Source: Bacillota bacterium (GTDB taxonomy: Bacteria > Eremiobacterota > SpSt-956 > JAKJGF01). Taken from it: a DNA stretch of 25,161 nucleotides. Location of the stretch: assembly GCA_029555925.1 (NCBI GenBank), contig JAKPQU010000243.1, forward strand, positions 1-25,161, in the 5' to 3' direction. Below, piece by piece: positions 14,728-23,856 of this stretch; within the stretch, counting starts at the first letter, position 1, and each line of letters begins with the position of its first letter. Below the pieces are notes generated by a model. That model had not been told where the DNA came from and did not search any database. It saw only the letters and a program-made list of their open reading frames with translations. Position numbers and translations under genes: made by a program.

Positions 14728-14772
14728 ATGAAAATAATGAAGTCTTATGCTTCACTGTTTGTTAATTTTCAT
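14728..14772. other. Intergenic hairpin between the PHP-like and membrane-protein genes
   Basis: ATGAAAAT (14728-14735) and ATTTTCAT (14765-14772) are exact reverse complements, and TGAAG/CTTCA (14738-14742, 14750-14754) pair inside them. The 45-base hairpin lies just past the end of the 917-residue gene. It has no U-tract typical of an intrinsic terminator, so its role (attenuation, RNA processing) is open. A smaller TGACC/GGTCA hairpin lies at about 14784-14798. Confidence 0.35.
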
Positions 14773-14802
14773 ATTTGCTTGTGACCCCTCCGGTCATGCC
14801 TG

Positions 14803-17556
14803 TTAATGTGAGTGGCAGTTAATACTGGTTCTGTAAATTTTATTAAGCCAGGTGCAGAAATGTGAATAATAAGAACCGATAATACCGGTAAGTGCAAGAG
14901 CTTCTTCTTCATGATGATAATTGTTTATTACCATTTCTATTACTTCTTCCAGTGTGACATTATTCTGATAAATCTTATACATTTTTTTTATTAATTCTTT
15001 ATCATGTATCAGAATATCATACAGAGTTGTTTTCCCTCTCTGGCTTTTAGCCCATATGTATAAAATATCCATTATCGCTACAACTCTTTTCTTTTCATCA
15101 AAACTGTCCAGGAGGGGAAGTAATTCCATAAAATCTCTTTTCCTTGATACCTTTATACTCTGGTATTTCCCTGTACCCTCAATAACTCCGGCTACAACGT
15201 TTGACCAGATATTTGCCTGAACTACATCGGGGATAAAATCTTTATGTAAATAATCCAGTAGATAAGAAGAAATAGAAGCAAAAGGAAAAGAGAAAATGCT
15301 TCTGAAAAAATTCATCTGCTTGACTCTTTCGGAAAATCCTCTCAGACTGTTATGAGAATAAAGATAAATTCCATTTGTAAAAGAAAGTATGAAGAATTTC
15401 CCCCATCTTATTACCGTACTGTTCATAATATTGAATAATGGAATTAATTTGTTATCAAATATAAAGTCAAAAAATTTTAGATATGGTACGGAAAAACCTG
15501 TCCAGAAAAGAGAATTTGCAGAATTTTCATAATCAATGTCTTCAAATCTCCACTCCCTTGGATTGAACCCGGAATTAGATGTAAGATCTGCTATTATATT
15601 TCTGAGAAATGTGATTCCAAACCAGATAAATGTATAAATATGTCCTATTGTCAGAGAAGCAGGTATAGCACCTGCACTTATTTTCATAACATTTTTTAAT
15701 GTCGGATTAAGATACGTCACGAACTCTTTTATATTAATCTCTGTAAGATTTTCTTCATCACCTACATAATTTTTTTTAAATTCAGATATTTTACCAAGAG
15801 ATATAATGATATCTTTATTATAATTATTGTTTGAACCTTCACCTGTATCGAATTTATTACCGGGACATATATCTATATTAAAGGGTAATTCCTTATGGGT
15901 TCTATAAAAAAAGTTTCGTGAAGATTTTTCGGCTATGGAAGCAAGACGAATAAAACCCATACCGGGAATACGGGGATCACGACCTGTAGAGTCACTTCCG
16001 CAGCGAGTTTTTAATGGATAACTGTGATAATATGTACAGGCGTCATTTAATTCCTTTTCCGAAATATCTGTAATATGTGATCTGTCACAGAAATCAATTA
16101 AATCCTCAAAGGAGCCTCTGTTAATAAGAGAAATGAAATCATTAAAAATATGATATTCCACAGGGTTACGGTATATACTGTCCTGCATATTGAATGTTTC
16201 AACCTGAGTGATATATTTATGATGTTTTATGATTGTACTGATTGCTTTTTTTATACCGGCTTCCAGGGGATGAATATATACCGTTTCGCATAATAAATCC
16301 CTCAGTCCGGCAAGAATTTCTTCTCCGTAAAGAAAAGCCGAATCATAATCAAAAGCACTTTTATTTTCAAAATATTTCAGTCTGAGTTTTTCAGGTGTAA
16401 GTTCTTCATATGTGCTTCTGGTCGTTTTGTAGAGAGAATGCAGAACCTGCAGGTCTGTTCTGGATTTACGTTTTTCTTTTACATCCTGTCGAACTGTTTC
16501 ATACTGTGCTTTTAATGCGATGACCCTCCTGTAAAGAACCGGTTTTAATTTACGGTAAAGTAATTCACCGAGATGTTTTCTTGATGCCTGACCTTCAAGA
16601 ACTATTTCTTTCAAATCTTCCCATGACAGTGGTTTAACAGTAAGAGCATCCTGATTAAAATTATCGACATTTAATTCCTGCAGGTGATTTTTATTGAATT
16701 GCTCCAGCATGTTTTTCAGAGTAGCCTGCCGGTAAAAGGTATTTTTCTTTAAGCCTTCTCTGAATAACTGCAGTTTTTCTTTATTTACGGAGAGAAAATT
16801 GATATATTCTTTTACATCGTTAAACGAAGGAAGTAAAAACATAAAATGTTCTCTCTGGCCGGATTTCCCGACAGAGAATTCAATACCGGTAGAGACTTTT
16901 ATTCCGAGTATCTCTCCTGCTCTGATTGCTTCAAGCATTATTCTTGTATCTATAAAATTATAATAGACGAGAGTCACCTCGGAAATACCTTTAATAAAGG
17001 CATCCAGCAGCACCTGAGATAGAGTTTTTCTACCTTCTGACAGGTTGTCATGAACATGGCCGTCCCAGCCGAGATTCATTTCCCGGAGTTTTTTCCCTTC
17101 TTCCGGTACCTCTATGAGTGACATTTTTTTGAGTAATTCCCTGATTACTGCAGATTGTCCGTAGCTTGCTCTGGTAAAATCTGTCATGTATTCCATCTGT
17201 TTACGAAGATTGCCCCTGTGTTTTACTGCTTCCTTCATCAATGCTGCCTGCAGTCTTGCAGTATTGAGAGGCATGTCCAGCTTTTTTGCATAAAATGATT
17301 CCTGTATCAGATTTTCTAAAGCATCAAGTCTATCTTCGTATTTTTCAGATTCCAGTTGACGGACAATATTGATATATGCCGTGGCAATGCGGATACGTCT
17401 GCTTGTAATTTCTCTTTTAAAACCATTGGGATGGGATTTAAAAGGAGGATTTTCTCCCGTCATATCAATCCTTTTATTCAGGATATGTACGAGATGCCTC
17501 ATTTCTCCATCAAAATTCACAATATTTATAAATTTATTGGCAATTGCTCTTAACAT
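14803..17556 (-). CDS. Large PHP-like protein with a hydrophobic C-terminal half, function unknown
   Basis: A 917-residue protein that I cannot assign to a named family. Residues 1-155 are helical. LGWDGHVHDN (163-171) resembles PHP motif I (DxHxH), STGIEFS (222-228) the GxE motif, REHFMFLLP (236-243) a His strand, and TRCGSDSTGR (517-526) the late GSDAH motif. The TDHD motif expected near 195-200 is replaced by LVYYNF. The middle (250-510) is a helical insertion. From about 620 hydrophobic stretches appear: ISAGAIPASLTIGHIYTFIW, WTGFSVPYLKFFDFIF, FFILSFTNGIYLYSH and FFRSIFSFPFASISSYLL. This suggests membrane association. AAAGGAC precedes ATG 17556 at good spacing. It is divergent from recQ. 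A metal-dependent phosphoesterase function is possible, but the missing motif argues against assuming activity. Confidence 0.5.
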   Translation of the reverse strand: MLRAIANKFINIVNFDGEMRHLVHILNKRIDMTGENPPFKSHPNGFKREITSRRIRIATAYINIVRQLESEKYEDRLDALENLIQESFYAKKLDMPLNTARLQAALMKEAVKHRGNLRKQMEYMTDFTRASYGQSAVIRELLKKMSLIEVPEEGKKLREMNLGWDGHVHDNLSEGRKTLSQVLLDAFIKGISEVTLVYYNFIDTRIMLEAIRAGEILGIKVSTGIEFSVGKSGQREHFMFLLPSFNDVKEYINFLSVNKEKLQLFREGLKKNTFYRQATLKNMLEQFNKNHLQELNVDNFNQDALTVKPLSWEDLKEIVLEGQASRKHLGELLYRKLKPVLYRRVIALKAQYETVRQDVKEKRKSRTDLQVLHSLYKTTRSTYEELTPEKLRLKYFENKSAFDYDSAFLYGEEILAGLRDLLCETVYIHPLEAGIKKAISTIIKHHKYITQVETFNMQDSIYRNPVEYHIFNDFISLINRGSFEDLIDFCDRSHITDISEKELNDACTYYHSYPLKTRCGSDSTGRDPRIPGMGFIRLASIAEKSSRNFFYRTHKELPFNIDICPGNKFDTGEGSNNNYNKDIIISLGKISEFKKNYVGDEENLTEINIKEFVTYLNPTLKNVMKISAGAIPASLTIGHIYTFIWFGITFLRNIIADLTSNSGFNPREWRFEDIDYENSANSLFWTGFSVPYLKFFDFIFDNKLIPLFNIMNSTVIRWGKFFILSFTNGIYLYSHNSLRGFSERVKQMNFFRSIFSFPFASISSYLLDYLHKDFIPDVVQANIWSNVVAGVIEGTGKYQSIKVSRKRDFMELLPLLDSFDEKKRVVAIMDILYIWAKSQRGKTTLYDILIHDKELIKKMYKIYQNNVTLEEVIEMVINNYHHEEEALALTGIIGSYYSHFCTWLNKIYRTSINCHSH

Positions 17557-17585
17557 AGCGAGTCCTTTAAAAATAAATTGATTCT

Positions 17586-17614
17586 ATTTTACATAATTTT
17601 GCTGATATCTGCAA
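17586..17614 (-). promoter_or_regulatory. Putative promoter for the PHP-like gene
   Basis: On the minus strand TTGCAG (17614-17609) and TAAAAT (17591-17586) are separated by 17 bases, about 30 bases before the start codon. The 17557-17709 interval also has to hold a recQ promoter, for which I see no convincing match. Confidence 0.35.
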
Positions 17615-17709
17615 GAGTATAAGTCGGATTAAAGGATTTTATATTAATATTAGAGAATAACTGAATTACTATAAAGAGAATTTTTCCGAGCCGATACAGG
17701 TAATTTTAT

Positions 17710-19890
17710 ATGTTAGAAAAAGCAGAAAAAATATTAAAAAAATATTACGGATACAGTAATTTCAGAATCGGCCAGGACAGGATTATAAAGAATATCCTCG
17801 CAGGTAAAGATACCTTTGCCATAATGCCTACAGGTGCCGGAAAATCTATATGTTTCCAGATACCTGCCATGTTATTGGACGGATTGACACTGGTAATCTC
17901 TCCTTTGATTTCTCTTATGAAAAATCAGGTGGATGCTCTTTCTAACCTGGGTTTACCTGCTTCTTTTATAAACAGTTCTCTGTCCTTCTCCGAGGTTAAA
18001 GATAGAATTTACATGGCAAAAAAAGGACAGTTCAAGCTTCTTTATATTGCTCCTGAAAGGTTTGATAATAATTATTTTCGTGATCTGGTGAAATCTCTAT
18101 CCATTTCTTTACTTGTAGTTGATGAAGCCCATTGCATATCCCACTGGGGCCATGATTTTCGTCCGAGTTATCTATCTATTGGCCCATTCATAGGAGAACT
18201 TCCTGCAAGGCCTGTCATAAGTGCTTTTACTGCAACAGCTACAGAGAATGTAAGGGAAGATATTATAAAACTTCTGGGACTCAGAGACGGGACCCTTTAT
18301 ATTACAGGATTTAATCGTAAAAATCTTTTTTTCTCTGTAATGAGGGGAGAGAATAAACAGGATTTTATTCTGAATTATATTGAAAAAAACAAACACTCTT
18401 CCGTTATCATATACTGTTCCACCAGAAAAGAAGTGGATGAAGTCTGTGATGTCTTAAAAGCCAGAGGTTATACGGCAGGCAGATATCATGCAGGGCTCGG
18501 TGATGAAGAAAGAACAAAAACTCAGGAAGCTTTTAGCTATGATGATATAAATATTATTGTGGCAACAAATGCTTTTGGCATGGGGATTGATAAATCGAAT
18601 GTAAGGAGTGTTATACACTATAATATGCCGAAAAATATGGAGGCCTATTATCAGGAAGCCGGAAGAGCCGGCAGAGACGGAGAACAAAGTGATTGTATTT
18701 TACTCTTTTCTCCCGGAGACATAGTCATACAGAGATATTTAATAGAACACAATGATTTGCCTCCAGAAAGAAGAGAATTTGAACATAAAAAACTTAAATC
18801 TATTATTGATTACTGTTATACAGGTGAATGTTTGAGAAGGTATATTCTTCAATATTTCGGAGAAGAATTTCCTCATGATAACTGTGAGAATTGCAGCAAT
18901 TGTAATGATAAAAGTGAATTGACAGATATTACTGTAGAAGCACAGAAAATTCTCTCATGTGTATATCGTATGGAGGAACGTTTCGGCATTGACCTTGTTG
19001 CTCAGGTACTGAAAGGCTCCAGAAATATAAGGGTTTTAAAGGGAGATTTTGATAAATTATCAACTCACGGTATTATGAAGGATTTTGACGTGAAAGAAAT
19101 AAAAGATCTGATAAATACTCTGCTCGCAGATAAATACCTGGATATTACAGAAGGAAAATATCCTGTTTTAAAATTAAACGAAAAGTCATGGCCTGTGCTG
19201 AAAAATAAAGAGAAGGTTTTCGGTAAGTTAAGAATAATTAAAAAACCTGAACCAGAAGAACATATATATGAAGGTTCAGAAGAAAAAGAATCCTTTGATA
19301 ATATTCTTTTTGATTTATTGAGAGCCTTAAGAAAAGATATTTCCAGGCGTGAAGGATTTGCTCCCTATGTCATATTCCATGACAGCACCCTCAGGGAAAT
19401 GAGCATATACTATCCTTTAGATGAAGAATCTTTTATGAATATAAAAGGTGTCGGAGAAGGCAAATTTAAAAAATACGGTCATGAATTCATGGAAGTAATA
19501 AAAAAATATGTGAAAGAAGAAAATATTTTAGATATTAAGAAAAAGGAGGTTAAATCTGAACAAAAAAAGAAAAATGTAGATCGAAGTTATATGATAACTC
19601 TTGACATGTATAAAAAAGGACAATCTCTTGAAGAGATTGCGAGAGAAAGAAATTTGAAAATATTGACTGTCAAGGATCATCTTATAAAATGCGCCTGTGC
19701 CGGGATGGAAGTGGATTTAAATCCCTTTATCCCTAAAACCTATGAAGCTCTTATTCTGGATGCAGTTAAGAGAGTGGGAACGGAAAAACTGGCACCCATA
19801 AAATACAGTCTCCCTGAAGAAATAGATTATTTCACTATAAGGGCAGTACTCTGTAAGCATAAGTATAATGTGGGAGGTTACGGTCTGTGA
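17710..19890 (+). CDS. recQ: RecQ-family 3'-5' DNA helicase with HRDC and HTH_40-type tail
   Basis: A 726-residue ATP-dependent DNA helicase for recombination and replication-fork repair. Visible in order are the RecQ motif 0 (YYGYSNFRIGQDRII), Walker A MPTGAGKS near 40-46, the DEAH box VVDEAHCISHWG at about 136-147, FTATAT, the motif VI segment QEAGRAGRDG near 316-325, the zinc-binding cysteines (YCYTGEC to NCENCSNC, about 371-401), the winged-helix RQC domain, and an HRDC domain (about 535-600). A C-terminal helix-turn-helix (SLEEIARERNLKILTVKDHL) matches the HTH_40 tail of many RecQ proteins. Length fits that architecture. ATG 17710 is preceded by a modest AGGTAA. The stop codon lies in the first units of a heptad array. 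Confidence 0.95.
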   Translation: MLEKAEKILKKYYGYSNFRIGQDRIIKNILAGKDTFAIMPTGAGKSICFQIPAMLLDGLTLVISPLISLMKNQVDALSNLGLPASFINSSLSFSEVKDRIYMAKKGQFKLLYIAPERFDNNYFRDLVKSLSISLLVVDEAHCISHWGHDFRPSYLSIGPFIGELPARPVISAFTATATENVREDIIKLLGLRDGTLYITGFNRKNLFFSVMRGENKQDFILNYIEKNKHSSVIIYCSTRKEVDEVCDVLKARGYTAGRYHAGLGDEERTKTQEAFSYDDINIIVATNAFGMGIDKSNVRSVIHYNMPKNMEAYYQEAGRAGRDGEQSDCILLFSPGDIVIQRYLIEHNDLPPERREFEHKKLKSIIDYCYTGECLRRYILQYFGEEFPHDNCENCSNCNDKSELTDITVEAQKILSCVYRMEERFGIDLVAQVLKGSRNIRVLKGDFDKLSTHGIMKDFDVKEIKDLINTLLADKYLDITEGKYPVLKLNEKSWPVLKNKEKVFGKLRIIKKPEPEEHIYEGSEEKESFDNILFDLLRALRKDISRREGFAPYVIFHDSTLREMSIYYPLDEESFMNIKGVGEGKFKKYGHEFMEVIKKYVKEENILDIKKKEVKSEQKKKNVDRSYMITLDMYKKGQSLEEIARERNLKILTVKDHLIKCACAGMEVDLNPFIPKTYEALILDAVKRVGTEKLAPIKYSLPEEIDYFTIRAVLCKHKYNVGGYGL

Positions 19891-19940
19891 ACAGTGAGCA
19901 GTGAACAGTTATCTTTCACCCTTCACCCTTCACCCTTCAC
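19885..19940. repeat. Eight-unit heptad array that contains both convergent stop codons
   Basis: CTGTGAA, CAGTGAG, CAGTGAA, CAGTTAT, CTTTCAC, CCTTCAC, CCTTCAC and CCTTCAC fill 19885-19940 exactly. The first four units carry the GTGA core on the plus strand and the last four on the minus strand. The recQ TGA (19888-19890) and the cobA-hemD TGA (19930-19932) are both inside, so the array is the entire space between two convergent genes. It could act as a two-way hairpin. Confidence 0.85.
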
Positions 19941-21447
19941 GATTATAATATCTAAGAATTTCTGTCACAAGCCCATCTACTGTATATTCTGATGCTCTTA
20001 TTTTTACGTTAAATCCGTGCTCTTCCGCTGTCTTTGCAGTTACCGGCCCTATGGCTGCCACTTTTTTAAAGTGACTTGTTTCTAGTCCCAGTTTTTCAAT
20101 AATTTTGACGAAATTTTTTACAGTGGAAGAACTTGTAAATGTGACGAGATCAATAACTTCCTGAAGTTCTTTTTTTATTTCTTCCTGCTCTTCTTCAATT
20201 ACAGTTTCGCTGTCCGTTTCATAGGCAGTTACCGTATCAACCTCAATATCTCTTCTGCCAAATTCTTCCGTTATCAGATCTCTTGCTTCTTTAGCCCTGG
20301 GGAGAAGGATTTTACTGTTTTTTTTCAGTTCAGGAAAATGTGCCAGTAGTTCTTCAGCTACGAATTTTGGCGGCATATAATCTGCTATAACTCCGTAATT
20401 ACGAAGTTCTTTTGCAGTTGCCGGCCCTATGGAACAGATTTTTGCTGTTGAGAGTATCCTTACGTCTTTTCCTGCCATAAAAAGTCTATCCATAAAATGT
20501 TTTACACCGTTCTGACTTGTAAAAATAATCCAGTCATAATTCTTTATATGATTGATTGCCCTGTCCAGGTCTTCATAACTTTCGGGAGGGATTATTTTTA
20601 TTACGGGACATTCTATTACATATGCGCCCAGTTCCCGCAGTTTTTGCGACATTTCACCTGCCCGGGCCCTTGCTCTTGTTACGATTATTCTTTTACCGAA
20701 AAGGGGGCGTTTCTCAAACCATTTTATTTTTTCTCTCAGTTTTACTATAGATCCTGTAACTATTATGCATGGAGGGCGAAAATTTTGTTTTTTTGCTTCT
20801 TCTACCACATGGGCCAGAGTAGATACAAGAGTTCTCTGTAGAGGTGTGGTGCCCCGGTATATTAATGCTACAGGCGTGTCAGGCGGGCGGCCATGAGCAA
20901 TTAATTTACCTGCTATGTCTTCAAGTCTTTCCATGCCCATAAGGAATACAAGAGGATCTTTGCCTGACCCCAGGTAGGCCCAGTCAATAGACGAAGATTC
21001 TTTATTCGGATCTTCATGACCTGTGATGATTGAAAAGCATGTATTGTGTTCTCTGTGTGTTACTGCTATGCCGGCACAGGCAGGAACTGCTATGGCAGAG
21101 GTTATGCCTGGGATTACTTCAAAGGGAATATTATGTTCTGCAAGTATTTCACATTCTTCACCGCCGCGGCCGAAGACGAAAGGATCTCCTCCTTTCAATC
21201 TCGCCACTTTTTTCCCTTCAGACCCTTTTTTAACCAGTATTTTATTTATTTTGCTCTGGCTTTCCACTCCCGGCTCTTTACCTGCATATATAAGTTCTGC
21301 CCCGCTTTTCCGTAGCGCCAGAAGTTCAGGGTTTGCAAGTCTGTCATAAACTATGCAATCTACCTCTTCCAGTATTTTTTTCCCTTTTACGGTTATTAAT
21401 TCCGGGTCACCGGGGCCTGCGCCTATCAGATAAACTTTCCCTTTCAT
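19930..21447 (-). CDS. cobA-hemD: Uroporphyrinogen-III C-methyltransferase / uroporphyrinogen-III synthase fusion
   Basis: A 505-residue bifunctional tetrapyrrole enzyme. Residues 1-240 are the SAM-dependent methyltransferase (CobA/SUMT) that makes precorrin-2: VYLIGAGPGDPELITVKG at the N-terminus, then VARLKGGDPFVFGRGGEE, ITSAIAVPACAGIAVTHR and PPCIIVTGSIV. From about 250 the uroporphyrinogen-III synthase (HemD) domain follows: RIIVTRARARAGEMSQKL, WIIFTSQNGVKHF, SIGPATAKEL, LVTFTSSSTVKNF and VAAIGPVTAKTAEEHG. The fusion supplies siroheme or cobalamin precursors and is common in clostridia and many anaerobes. The start ATG 21447 has AAAGGAA upstream. No other heme or cobalamin gene is in view. 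The last residues (REG) and the stop are encoded by the heptad array at 19885-19940. Confidence 0.95.
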   Translation of the reverse strand: MKGKVYLIGAGPGDPELITVKGKKILEEVDCIVYDRLANPELLALRKSGAELIYAGKEPGVESQSKINKILVKKGSEGKKVARLKGGDPFVFGRGGEECEILAEHNIPFEVIPGITSAIAVPACAGIAVTHREHNTCFSIITGHEDPNKESSSIDWAYLGSGKDPLVFLMGMERLEDIAGKLIAHGRPPDTPVALIYRGTTPLQRTLVSTLAHVVEEAKKQNFRPPCIIVTGSIVKLREKIKWFEKRPLFGKRIIVTRARARAGEMSQKLRELGAYVIECPVIKIIPPESYEDLDRAINHIKNYDWIIFTSQNGVKHFMDRLFMAGKDVRILSTAKICSIGPATAKELRNYGVIADYMPPKFVAEELLAHFPELKKNSKILLPRAKEARDLITEEFGRRDIEVDTVTAYETDSETVIEEEQEEIKKELQEVIDLVTFTSSSTVKNFVKIIEKLGLETSHFKKVAAIGPVTAKTAEEHGFNVKIRASEYTVDGLVTEILRYYNREG

Positions 21448-21472
21448 GTTTTTCCTTTCATATATGAAAATC

Positions 21473-21605
21473 GTGACGCGTCACGCGTGGTTCGTAATGC
21501 GTAATGCGTGATGCGTAATGCGTAATGCGTGGTTCACCGGTACCGGGCGACCACAGGGGGTCGCCCCTACTTTTCACTTTTTACGACTCACTACTCACTA
21601 CTACT
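21473..21605. repeat. Heptanucleotide array flanking a GC-rich palindrome
   Basis: GTGACGC, GTCACGC, GTGGTTC, GTAATGC, GTAATGC, GTGATGC, GTAATGC, GTAATGC, GTGGTTC and ACCGGTA run in phase from 21473 to 21542. After a GC-rich palindrome (21545-21566) phased units resume as TTTTCAC, TTTTTAC, GACTCAC, TACTCAC, TACTACT (21571-21605), now in the opposite orientation. The PASTA kinase stop (21601-21603) is in the last unit. The region lies between the kinase gene and cobA-hemD. Confidence 0.8.
21545..21566. repeat. GC-rich palindrome inserted in a heptad array
   Basis: GGGCGACC (21545-21552) and GGTCGCCC (21559-21566) form an 8-bp GC-rich stem with a six-base loop, and CTAC follows. From memory, similar GTAGGGGCGACC-type palindromes are dispersed intergenic repeats in many bacteria; I could not check this. 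It stands out strongly against the AT-rich surroundings and may be an independent palindromic repeat. Confidence 0.7.
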
Positions 21606-23856
21606 GGCTTATTTCCAGGTTTACAGCAGTGCCTTCCGAAACCCCTGTTCCTGCAGGAGGATCCTGTGATATGACGGAACCTTTTTTCTCGGAACTGGCT
21701 CTGGGGACTATAGATCCTGTTTTCAGTTTCAATCTTTCCAGTTCTCCTATAGCATTTGACACTGTCATACCTTTTAGATCTGGCACAGTTACATTGCTAT
21801 CTTTTATTTTTGCAACTACCAGGTTTACAGCGGTTTTTGATGTTACCTGTGTTCCCGACTCGGGATCCTGCTGTAGAACTGTTCCCGGCACTTCATCGGA
21901 AGGAGTTTCGGTAACTGTTCCAGTTGTCAGCTCTCTGGCTGTTAAATCATTTTTCGCATCAAAGAGCAGTTTCCCGAGCAGATTTGGCACTGTAGTCATT
22001 ACTTCTGACTTTTTCAGTGTTACCTGAACAGTTCCTCCTGCCGGTATTCTGTCTCCGGAAGGCGGTGACTGGGTTTCTATTAAAATACTATCGTCTCCTG
22101 CTACCTGACCTTCTTCAAGTTTAATATTCAGATTTATTTCTTTAAGTTTTTCTCTGGCCTGTCCGAGAGTCAGACCTGTTATATCCGGAACTGTAACCAT
22201 ATCCTGACCGGAACTTGTAACAACTGTTACCTCGGAATTTTTTGCTCTCTTTTCTCCTGCTGCAGGCGCCTGTGATATAATCAGACCTTTTTCTATATCA
22301 CTGTGCTGTGAACCGCCTATTTTAAGCTTCAGTTCTTTTGCCATAAGAACCTTTGTTGCTTCTTCTTCAGTAAGACCTGCCAGATCAGGTATTACTACTT
22401 CTTCCAGTTTTTTACTGATCTTTACGTGTATTTTAGTTTTTTCGTCTACTTTTGTACCTGATACAGGCTGCTGTAACATAACAGTTCCGGGTAAATATTT
22501 ATCTGTTGCCTCTTCTTCTTCTACATAAATTTCAAGGCCCAGTTTGTCCAGCTCCGATGTTGCTTCATCCAGACTCTGGCCTGTTATGTCAGGCACTTCT
22601 ATTTTCCCTTTCCCAAGGCTTATTACAACCTTTATCGTTGTATTACCTTTTACAGATGCACCTGCTGCCGGTTCCTGAGAAATTATTTTCCCTTCAGGAA
22701 TAATATCATCATTTTTAGTTGAAATAATTTCCAGTTTCAGTTTCAGAGGAGAAAGCTCTTTTTTTGCTTCTTCTTCTGTTTTCCCTATAATCAGAGGTAT
22801 TTTTACGGATGAATAATGTTTTTTTATATAAGGCATTCCTGTCAGAATTATACCTGTAAGAATAACTACAATGCCTATTATCAGGGGAGTAAGATTTTTT
22901 TGTTTTTTCGGAGGAATCTTTTTTTCCTGTTTTGGTATAGCAGGAGGGGCTTTCCTTATAACGGTTTTTTCTGTGTCAAGATCATAACTTTTTAGTCTTT
23001 CTATTGTATCTTTATCTACTTTATCTGTCTTATTTGCTTTTTTTAAAGACTTTAATTCTTCAGCCATATCAGATGCTGTTTTATAGCGGTCTTCAGGTGA
23101 TTTATTCATGGCTTTAAGTATTATATCCTGAAGCCTGGGATCTATATCAGTATTAAATGTTACAGGAGGAACAGGTTGATCCTTTATATGCTTCAAAGCT
23201 ATCGATACGGCAGTCTCTCCGTCGAAAGGATAACGGGCAGTTGAAAGATAATATAATAATACGCCTGTAGAATATATATCTGATGAAATACTCGTTTCTT
23301 TACCTTCTGCCTGTTCGGGAGAAAAATAGTATACTGACCCCATTACTGTTCCCGGTTTTGTCATGGTTCCAGTATCCAGAACCCTTGCAATGCCGAAGTC
23401 CACTACCCTGATTGTTTTATCTTCTGCCTGCATAATATTTTGAGCTTTAATATCTCTGTGGATAACCCCTTTTTTATGAGCATAATCCAGAGCCTCACAT
23501 ATTTCTGTACCTATTCTTATGATCTCATCTATAGGAGCCGGTTTATTACCTGAAATCAGTCTGTCAAGAGTACCTCCCGGGAGATATTCCATTACTATGA
23601 AATATACGTCTTCTTCCTGTCCTATATCATATATATTTACTATATTGGGATGGGAAAGTTTTGCGGCAGATCTTGCTTCTCTATAAAATCTCTCTATACC
23701 GTCTTCGTCCAGGCTAAGATTTTGTCTGAGTATTTTAACGGCAACAGTCCTTTGAAGCAGAAGATCCGTTCCTTTGAATACCGAGGCCATACCGCCTTCT
23801 GCTATCAGTTCTGTTAATTTATACCTTTCTTTAAGAACCCTATCAATAAGTGACAT
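21601..23856 (-). CDS. PknB-type transmembrane Ser/Thr kinase with six PASTA domains
   Basis: A 751-residue receptor-like Hanks kinase. The kinase domain occupies about residues 10-270: LIAEGGMASVFKG, the VAVKIL lysine, HRDIKAQNIM, VVDFGIAR and the SVYYFSPEQA activation segment. A linker leads to one transmembrane helix near 325-345 (LIIGIVVILTGIILTGM). Six extracytoplasmic PASTA repeats follow, beginning at VKIPLIIGK, IEVPDITGQ, VVIPDLAGL, VTVPDITGL, TTVPNLLGK and VTVPDLKGM. In PknB/PrkC/Stk1 proteins PASTA repeats sense peptidoglycan fragments or lipid II and control growth, division or germination. GAGGGA precedes ATG 23856. No phosphatase is adjacent; the PP2C at 8258 may serve both kinases. 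The stop codon is inside a heptad array. Confidence 0.95.
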   Translation of the reverse strand: MSLIDRVLKERYKLTELIAEGGMASVFKGTDLLLQRTVAVKILRQNLSLDEDGIERFYREARSAAKLSHPNIVNIYDIGQEEDVYFIVMEYLPGGTLDRLISGNKPAPIDEIIRIGTEICEALDYAHKKGVIHRDIKAQNIMQAEDKTIRVVDFGIARVLDTGTMTKPGTVMGSVYYFSPEQAEGKETSISSDIYSTGVLLYYLSTARYPFDGETAVSIALKHIKDQPVPPVTFNTDIDPRLQDIILKAMNKSPEDRYKTASDMAEELKSLKKANKTDKVDKDTIERLKSYDLDTEKTVIRKAPPAIPKQEKKIPPKKQKNLTPLIIGIVVILTGIILTGMPYIKKHYSSVKIPLIIGKTEEEAKKELSPLKLKLEIISTKNDDIIPEGKIISQEPAAGASVKGNTTIKVVISLGKGKIEVPDITGQSLDEATSELDKLGLEIYVEEEEATDKYLPGTVMLQQPVSGTKVDEKTKIHVKISKKLEEVVIPDLAGLTEEEATKVLMAKELKLKIGGSQHSDIEKGLIISQAPAAGEKRAKNSEVTVVTSSGQDMVTVPDITGLTLGQAREKLKEINLNIKLEEGQVAGDDSILIETQSPPSGDRIPAGGTVQVTLKKSEVMTTVPNLLGKLLFDAKNDLTARELTTGTVTETPSDEVPGTVLQQDPESGTQVTSKTAVNLVVAKIKDSNVTVPDLKGMTVSNAIGELERLKLKTGSIVPRASSEKKGSVISQDPPAGTGVSEGTAVNLEISQ

